Below, piece after piece: positions 1-64,000 of a stretch of DNA of 64,000 nt. The stretch is taken from contig NC_059372.1 of the NCBI RefSeq assembly GCF_019703515.2, forward strand, positions 21,279,931-21,343,930, written 5' to 3'. A program made the position numbers and the translations under genes. The DNA comes from Myxocyprinus asiaticus. Taxonomy: Eukaryota; Chordata; Actinopteri; Cypriniformes; Catostomidae. Each line of letters begins with the position of its first letter. Positions within the stretch are counted from its first letter, which is position 1. Below the pieces are notes generated by a model. The model was not told the origin of the DNA, searched no databases, and saw only the letters and a program-made list of their open reading frames with translations.

Positions 1-159
1 TGATTCAGGCCACAGTGTTTTGCCTGCACATCTTCCTCTCTCTACACATTCCACAAAAGCCTCATTGTGCCCATCAGTGCCACAGTCTTTGTGTGAGTTG
101 TGTGGTAGAGTCTCCTCTTCACTCTCTCTCTTTCTCTCTCTCCCTCTCCCTCTCCATTG

Positions 160-210
<51 letters not shown>

Positions 211-943
211 GTTATGCATCATTGCTGGTATAACATGTCACTCATGCTTTTACAAAACTTACACCATGACTCAAACATGTCCCCTGTGACCACTTTTGAT
301 ATGATTTTATCAGTTTTCTAGGGTAGAGTTTCTAATTAACATCAGTGAATCACGGAATGTTGAAGTCAGACATACTGAAGATGTTCTGTGAAGTCCCTAG
401 TTCGAAACCATCACAAATTAGAATTATTTTTGATGATTTCTATCCTCTATATGTTCTAAAGTAAATTTTCGCTATCATTATAATTTTGTTATAGCTGGGT
501 AAACAAGGAAACACAATCATACCACACTGGCATACATTAAGGCGAGGGTCAACTATATTTTGAAGGCAGATTTTTACAGAAAGGTTTAAATGAATTGCTT
601 TGTGCTTTATGATTGTTTTACTTTTTCAGTTTTGCTAAAGAAAAAGCCTGTAATAGACTGGTTAATACAGGCATAGATTTAAAGCTGAAGTGTGTAATTT
701 CTGTGCCATTAGTATCACCAAACGGAATTGCAAAAAAAAAACATTAAAACAATTCTGAACACACCCTTCATCTGCCATTGGTTCAGTCAATGTTGATATG
801 TCTGGCTGGATGGGTTGCTCAAAAACAGGAATGTTGAAAGAGCCACAGAGCTGCAGTGTTTACACTTTTATTGGAAATCAACCTAATAATGTCTTCCTTT
901 ATAATTGTTTCTTCATATAAAGTGGTGTAGATTTTGTTTTGGT
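1..943. other. intron, upstream part
   Basis: Intron 5' of the first EGF exon. It starts with a CT-rich stretch (121-155) and a TA microsatellite (161-207). The rest is AT-rich. A stretch at about 680-730 resembles the end of a dispersed repeat also seen near 32600. I see no exon in it. Confidence 0.6.
161..207. repeat. (TA)n microsatellite
   Basis: A pure TA run following a CT-rich tract. It accounts for the tyrosine-isoleucine open frames in this area, which are not genes. Confidence 0.95.
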
Positions 944-1494
944 GATTGTGATGGTGGGGACATGTTCCCCCATCACCCCTCAATGTTCAAATGAAACCTA
1001 TGCCACTAGTTTAATGGCAGTTTTTATTGTGGCAATTTACTTGGGTGAGTAGGTGATCCTTTGTTGTTGTCTGAATGCTTTAGCTTTGATGCTGCAAATG
1101 CGATGTGGCCATATGCTCCCCTTCCGAAAGTAGTCTGAGTGATCAGATTGATGGCGCTCACTTTGTCACTGTTTTGAAGAATGGTGATGTTAGGCATGCT
1201 GATGGTATTCCAAGAAGTCTTGTGCATGTATATGCATGTTTTTTTTTCTTCTTCTAAAATCAGTGAGACTTCTTGGAATATCTTCAGTATGCATGACATC
1301 ACCATTCTGTGAAACGGTGAGGTAACATGACCGCCATCGATCCAATCACTTAGACTACTTTCGGAAGCGGAGCATATGGCCACATCTTATTTGAAGCATC
1401 AAAGCTAAAGCATTCAGACAACAACAAAAAAGGATCACCTACTCACCCTAGTAAATTGTCGCTATAAAACCTGCCATTAAAACAGTGGTTTAAT
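944..1494. mobile_element. fold-back MITE, copy 1
   Basis: The left arm (from about 1012, TTTAATGGCAG through ATTCCAAGAAGTC near 1219) returns inverted on the right (GACTTCTTGGAATATC near 1267 to CTGCCATTAAAAC near 1483). The arms are about 220 bases with a T-rich centre. A 68-base left flank is shared with the copy at 4645. A short minus-strand open frame here is a chance product of the repeat. Confidence 0.75.
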
Positions 1495-1910
1495 TTGTAC
1501 CGAGCTAAAAAAGTTTAAAACATTTGTTTTGGCCCAATAATTACATAACAGGAGGTCCTTTGTGGTTTGACTAGGATGCACCATGACACATTAGCATTTA
1601 CACTTCAAATGTGCTGTTGCAATATGCATCCTTTCCATGGAGTGATTAGATCACAGTGCATCTCCAAGACGCATTGGAGCCGTTTACCCCAGTATTCAGT
1701 GATGTCCACTTGTGAGCAGATCAACCGAGGTGAGTATTAATACCAGGTTTAGACAGAGTCTTACAAATGCCCTACAGTTGACAAAGGATTATAAAGGAGC
1801 TCCTACAATAAATATTACTGTTTTGACTTGCACATCCTTGAACCGTTCCCACATTAAGACATCTAGCAATATGACTGTTGTGATGGATGTGGCTTTCTGA
1901 GACCGGTCTC

Positions 1911-1967
<57 letters not shown>

Positions 1968-2642
1968 CTGGTGGGCAAGTGGAGGCTTGTTTTTTGTTTG
2001 AGAGAAACTGCAGTCTGAGTTCACACAGTGTTTGGTGGACAGTGATACAGGGTTTGGCAGCACAGTAATACCCACAGTATAAAACCAAGCTCACTCATCT
2101 GTGTCTCCACCCAAACCTTTTAATCATATGTGCTGTGCCTGTGTGGTTTTGGTTGGTTGAGCTTTGAAGCCCCCCCTCGCGCTTTCATATTTTGCCAAGA
2201 TATCCTAAAGTCTCCTCTAAAGGCAATAAAGGCTTTGTTTCATCCACACTCTTCACTGTACACAAAACACTAAGTTTACAGAGGTATTCAGGTATGAAAA
2301 AGCCGGTTTCCCCCAACACTGATATCTCCAGCATAAGCATCATAAAAGTCCACAAATGTTTTTCTGATCGGCACACACTAAACAGAGACCCTTGAGTCAA
2401 GAGTTACAGCACATCACTTGATTCAGCCTAACGATAATACCACAGTACACCAGAGTACCTTTAATACATCTCTACCTGTCTAGAACCTTTGTTATAGTCT
2501 AAGAATAATTCTCAGATATCCCTGCAGAAAGTAGTTATAACATAAACTCAGATTTACATGGAAAGGATGGTCATGTCTGGTTAGGACACAGGGTAAAAAC
2601 AACTTTTGATTGTAACTGGTTTCTCATGGTTTATACCTGGTA
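1495..2642. other. intron with GT microsatellite
   Basis: No exon seen. About 1590-1680 resembles an end of the element at 62776-63337. 1913-1965 is a GT run. 2390-2640 is plain AT-rich intron. Confidence 0.5.
1913..1965. repeat. (GT)n microsatellite
   Basis: About 26 GT units without interruption. Minus-strand threonine-histidine open frames over it are artefacts. Confidence 0.95.
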
Positions 2643-3324
2643 GTCCCTGTAGCTCAACTGGTAGAGCATGGCGTTAGTAATGCCAAACTCATGAGTTCGA
2701 TTCCCAGGGAACACAAACTGATACAATGTACACTCACTTAGCACTTTATTAGGAACACCTGTACAGCTACTTATTCATGCAATTATCTAATCGGCTAATC
2801 GTGTGGCAGCAGTGCAGTGCATAAAATCATGCAGATACGGGTCAGGAGCTTCAGTTAATGTTCACATCGACCATCAGAATGGGGAAAAAATGTGATCTCA
2901 GTCATTTCAACGTGGCGTGATTGTTGGTGCCAGACGGGCTGGTTTTAGTATTTCTGTAACTGCTGATCTCCTCTGATTTTTCACACACAACAATCTCTAG
3001 AGTTTACTTAGAAAGGTGCCAAAAACAAAAAACATCCAGTTAGATAAGAGAGGTCAATGGAGAATGGCCAGACTGGTTTGAGCTGACAAAAAGGCTACAG
3101 TTACTCAGATAAACACTCTGTACAATTGTAGTGAGCAGAATAGCATCTCGGAATGCACAACATGTCAAACTGTGAGACGGATGGGCTACAACAGCAGAAG
3201 ACCACGTCAGGCACTTTATTAGGACCATTGTGTTCCTAATAAAGTGTTCAGTGAGTGTATACCTTGAATGCACCATAAGTCACTTTGGAAAAAGCGTCTG
3301 CCATATGCATAAAATGTAAAATAT
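2643..3324 (+). mobile_element. tRNA-derived SINE, split by a transposon
   Basis: The head 2643-2728 has a Pol III A box (TAGCTCAACTGG) and B box (GAGTTCGATTCC) in tRNA-like order. The tail 3260-3324 carries CACTTTGGAAAAAGCGTCTG and an AT-rich end, a tail common in cyprinid SINEs. The two parts are separated by the element at 2731-3257. Confidence 0.75.
2731..3257 (+). mobile_element. non-autonomous Tc1/mariner element inside the SINE
   Basis: The ends are inverted: CACTCACTTAGCACTTTATT at the left and AATAAAGTGTTCAGTGAGTG at the right. TA duplications sit at 2729-2730 and 3258-3259. At 527 bases it keeps only a degraded piece of transposase sequence around 2890-3180 and cannot encode an enzyme. 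Confidence 0.85.
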
Positions 3325-3698
3325 TTGTAGCTGATCCATTCTGGTCCAAGCTGGTTTGGGTGGCTAATCTGATGGACAACTACTTTGTGGGCCCAAGGTC
3401 GACCTTGTAGACCATGTATGTCAACCTGGTTAAAGCTGGTACACCATGTTGACTAAGCTTGTTGTGACCTGGTTAATCATGTTCCAAAACACACTTTTAA
3501 ATATATATAGATATAGACTATCTCGATTTATCGGTAGTTTTCCATTAGGGATTAATAAGAAATAATCAGCCACTATTCCAATCTCAGGAGTTCTATGTTT
3601 AGTTTTTCATTTGTATTCTACCACCACTGCTGGTGCTGATCTTAGTTGGTGACTCTATATTTACAGTCTTATTCTCTACTTTGTTTTGTATGTTGTAG
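3325..3698. other. intron upstream of exon 1
   Basis: AT-rich sequence with a pyrimidine stretch before the acceptor at 3697-3698. Around 3350-3480 there are repeats of the GGTT/CTGGTT kind. No gene seen. Confidence 0.5.

Positions 3699-64000
<60,302 letters not shown>

Noticed and set aside
15..289. Open frames with long tyrosine-isoleucine runs
   Set aside because: They are translations of a TA microsatellite.
1772..2094. Minus-strand open frames rich in threonine and histidine
   Set aside because: They come from a GT microsatellite; the same holds for valine-cysteine frames at 44586-44895.
2643..2715. Possible tRNA gene
   Set aside because: A and B boxes are present, but the sequence continues into a SINE body and tail, and the cloverleaf pairs poorly.

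Overview
The window is a stretch of one large vertebrate gene on the + strand, with introns packed with transposons. It carries 26 complete exons and the first 18 bases of a 27th from an LDL-receptor-related protein 1 gene (lrp1). All 26 introns between these exons are GT-AG, and every junction phase agrees, so 4,635 coding bases read as one open frame of about 1,545 codons. The start and end of the gene lie outside the window. The exon peptides match what I remember of LRP1 better than LRP1B, most clearly in the second cluster of LDLR class A repeats and the YWTD propellers. Which teleost lrp1 duplicate this is cannot be told from here.

The organism is most likely a cypriniform fish. The introns carry many Tc1/mariner elements, fold-back repeats whose ends read TTCACCCAAAAATGAAAATT, two kinds of tRNA-headed SINE, and long AT and GT microsatellites. 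This mix is typical of carps and their relatives. The assignment rests on remembered repeat families, not on a search.

Layout: 1-3698 is intron. 3699-4050 holds two EGF-like exons. 5984-32500 holds the first YWTD propeller in four exons, split by a 21.6 kb intron (6239-27858). 32840-32983 is an EGF-like exon. 34089-39513 is the second propeller in four exons. 39729-39857 is an EGF-like exon. 39986-47513 holds eight LDLR class A repeats, matching ligand-binding cluster II (LA3-LA10). 49002-49247 holds two EGF-like modules. 51370-57675 is the third propeller in four exons. 60749-60880 is an EGF-like exon. 63571 onward begins the fourth propeller. The modules together form the extracellular ligand-binding part of an endocytic receptor: class A repeats bind ligands, and propellers with EGF modules release them in endosomes.

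I found no second gene, no functional RNA gene and no new biological system. The most notable structures are: a 3.5 kb nest of transposons in the intron at 35450-39323; a tail-to-tail pair of SINEs that would form a hairpin of almost 400 bp in pre-mRNA; a Tc1-like element with a nearly complete but frameshifted transposase nested inside a MITE; eight copies of one fold-back repeat; and matching exon lengths and phases in the first two propellers, which record an old internal duplication.
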